Shown here: positions 4,664 to 5,290 of the stretch, in pieces
How the letters are laid out: each line of letters begins with the position of its first letter
Position numbering within the stretch: the stretch's first letter is position 1
Assembly (NCBI GenBank): GCA_946886255.1
Contig: CAMPIG010000342.1
Span: 1 to 5,290, forward strand
Direction: 5' to 3'
Length of the DNA: 5,290 bases
DNA from: an uncultured Cellvibrio sp.
GTDB taxonomy: Bacteria > Pseudomonadota > Gammaproteobacteria > Pseudomonadales > Cellvibrionaceae
The notes under the pieces: generated by a model
Told to the model about the DNA's origin: nothing
Databases searched by the model: none
The model's input: only the letters and a program-made list of their open reading frames with translations
Translations under genes and position numbers: made by a program

Positions 4664-5290
4664 CTACTTAATCAAATACACCACATACACCTTAGCCTTC
4701 GCCCGAATCACCCCCGGCTCAAACGGCTCCGAACTCTTCATCCGCATATCCGCACTCACCGCCAACCCCTGCGCAGACTCACCATAAACCTCACGATTCG
4801 GCACCAGGAAATACGTTTCCTCACGGCGCAACTCAAACTCCGAAATCGAATACACATCACCCAGCTTGCGCCCTTGCGATTCCACCAAAGCCGCCGCCCG
4901 CGAGCGCGCATCCTCCAACGCCTTGATCAACGCCTGGTCACTTACCACCTTCTCATCCGACACCGACAAACTCGTATCTACAGTGTTAGAAATCTTCGCA
5001 TCCATCAGCGCCTGCATCAGCTCGCCATAACGCTCAAGGTCGCGCAGGGTAATATCCACCTGACGATAAACCCGGCTGCCGCGCGGCACCTGCTTACCTT
5101 CGACATAATCGTAAACCGGGGTAACCTGCAACGCCGTGGTCGCAATATCGCGCGCTTCAATATCCATCGCTTTCAGGGTATTGATCAGATGCACTGAACG
5201 CTTGTCCACATCGGCCTTGGCGACACCGACATCCATATTCTCCGATGTCAGGCCCAGGGTAATAGTCATCTCATCGGGGATGACCTCAAT
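4664..5290 (-). CDS. SIMPL domain (DUF541) protein, 5'-truncated by the window
   Basis: The frame is open from the right edge to TAG 4664-4666, giving at least 208 residues. An ATG at 5269 is internal: the codons before it read IEVIPDE, the start of the SIMPL domain (typical V.V.PD pattern), so the real start and any signal peptide lie outside. Family features seen are the PDEMTITLGL strand, the repeated amphipathic helices (VDKRSVHLINTLKA), the central RVYRQVDITLRDLERYGELM, the helix ALEDARSRAAALVESQGRKLGDV and the C-terminal strand IRAKAKVYVVYLI. SIMPL proteins (PF04402; E. coli YggE, Brucella BP26) are usually periplasmic or envelope-associated and can form oligomeric rings. YggE has been linked to lower oxidative stress, but the molecular role is unknown. 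It points toward msrP, with 195 bp and one palindromic element between them. Confidence 0.9.
   Translation of the reverse strand: MEVIPDEMTITLGLTSENMDVGVAKADVDKRSVHLINTLKAMDIEARDIATTALQVTPVYDYVEGKQVPRGSRVYRQVDITLRDLERYGELMQALMDAKISNTVDTSLSVSDEKVVSDQALIKALEDARSRAAALVESQGRKLGDVYSISEFELRREETYFLVPNREVYGESAQGLAVSADMRMKSSEPFEPGVIRAKAKVYVVYLIK

Noticed and set aside
4559..5197. 212-codon open frame opposite the SIMPL gene
   Set aside because: It starts inside the palindromic element and gives an Arg/His/Leu-rich low-quality product antisense to a recognisable gene.
1..5290. CRISPR array, tRNA/rRNA genes or transposase
   Set aside because: No regularly spaced direct repeats, no tRNA-like cloverleaf and no transposase motifs were seen on either strand.

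Overview
The window reads as ordinary chromosome of a gammaproteobacterium. The clues are an MsrPQ pair close to the E. coli proteins, a SIMPL-domain protein, a yeast/Pseudomonas-type adenine deaminase homologue, and palindromic intergenic repeats of the kind common in Pseudomonas-, Cellvibrio- and Marinobacter-like genomes. A Cellvibrionaceae-like source is my best guess, but it is an inference from style and not a proven placement.

Layout: bases 1-2650 are transcribed rightward and bases 2794-5290 leftward, so the two halves converge at 2651-2793. From the left there is the 3' end of an unrecognised protein gene (to 326). A gene-free stretch (327-751) follows, holding a 175-bp inverted-repeat-bounded element (380-554) and a leader with a possible pseudoknot beside the next ribosome binding site. 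A two-gene unit comes next: an adenine/N6-substituted-adenine deaminase-like enzyme (752-1774), then 21 bp later an exported nucleoside phosphorylase/nucleosidase-family protein (1796-2650). On the other strand, reading leftward, lie the 3' part of a SIMPL (DUF541) gene (5290-4664), a second inverted-repeat element (4551-4650), msrP (4468-3461), a short REP-like hairpin (3449-3418) and msrQ (3381-2794).

How the genes fit together: the rightward pair looks like purine salvage split between compartments. The exported nucleosidase-like protein could free a purine base from a nucleoside outside the cytoplasm, and the deaminase could then remove the 6-amino (or N6-substituted amino) group inside the cell. 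Both depart from textbook catalytic motifs: HAGE-type Glu is replaced in the deaminase, and the catalytic Asp is Asn in the nucleosidase. The true substrates may therefore differ from any default annotation. The leftward pair is the periplasmic methionine sulfoxide reductase system: a Tat-exported molybdenum enzyme (MsrP) fed electrons by a haem membrane protein (MsrQ).

The least explained signal is non-coding. The two long palindromic elements have unrelated outer arms. Inside, each has a first hairpin with an NGGA loop closed by CA/TG, followed by a GAGC...CA-GGA segment. Variable stems with conserved loops suggest one family kept for its folded structure.
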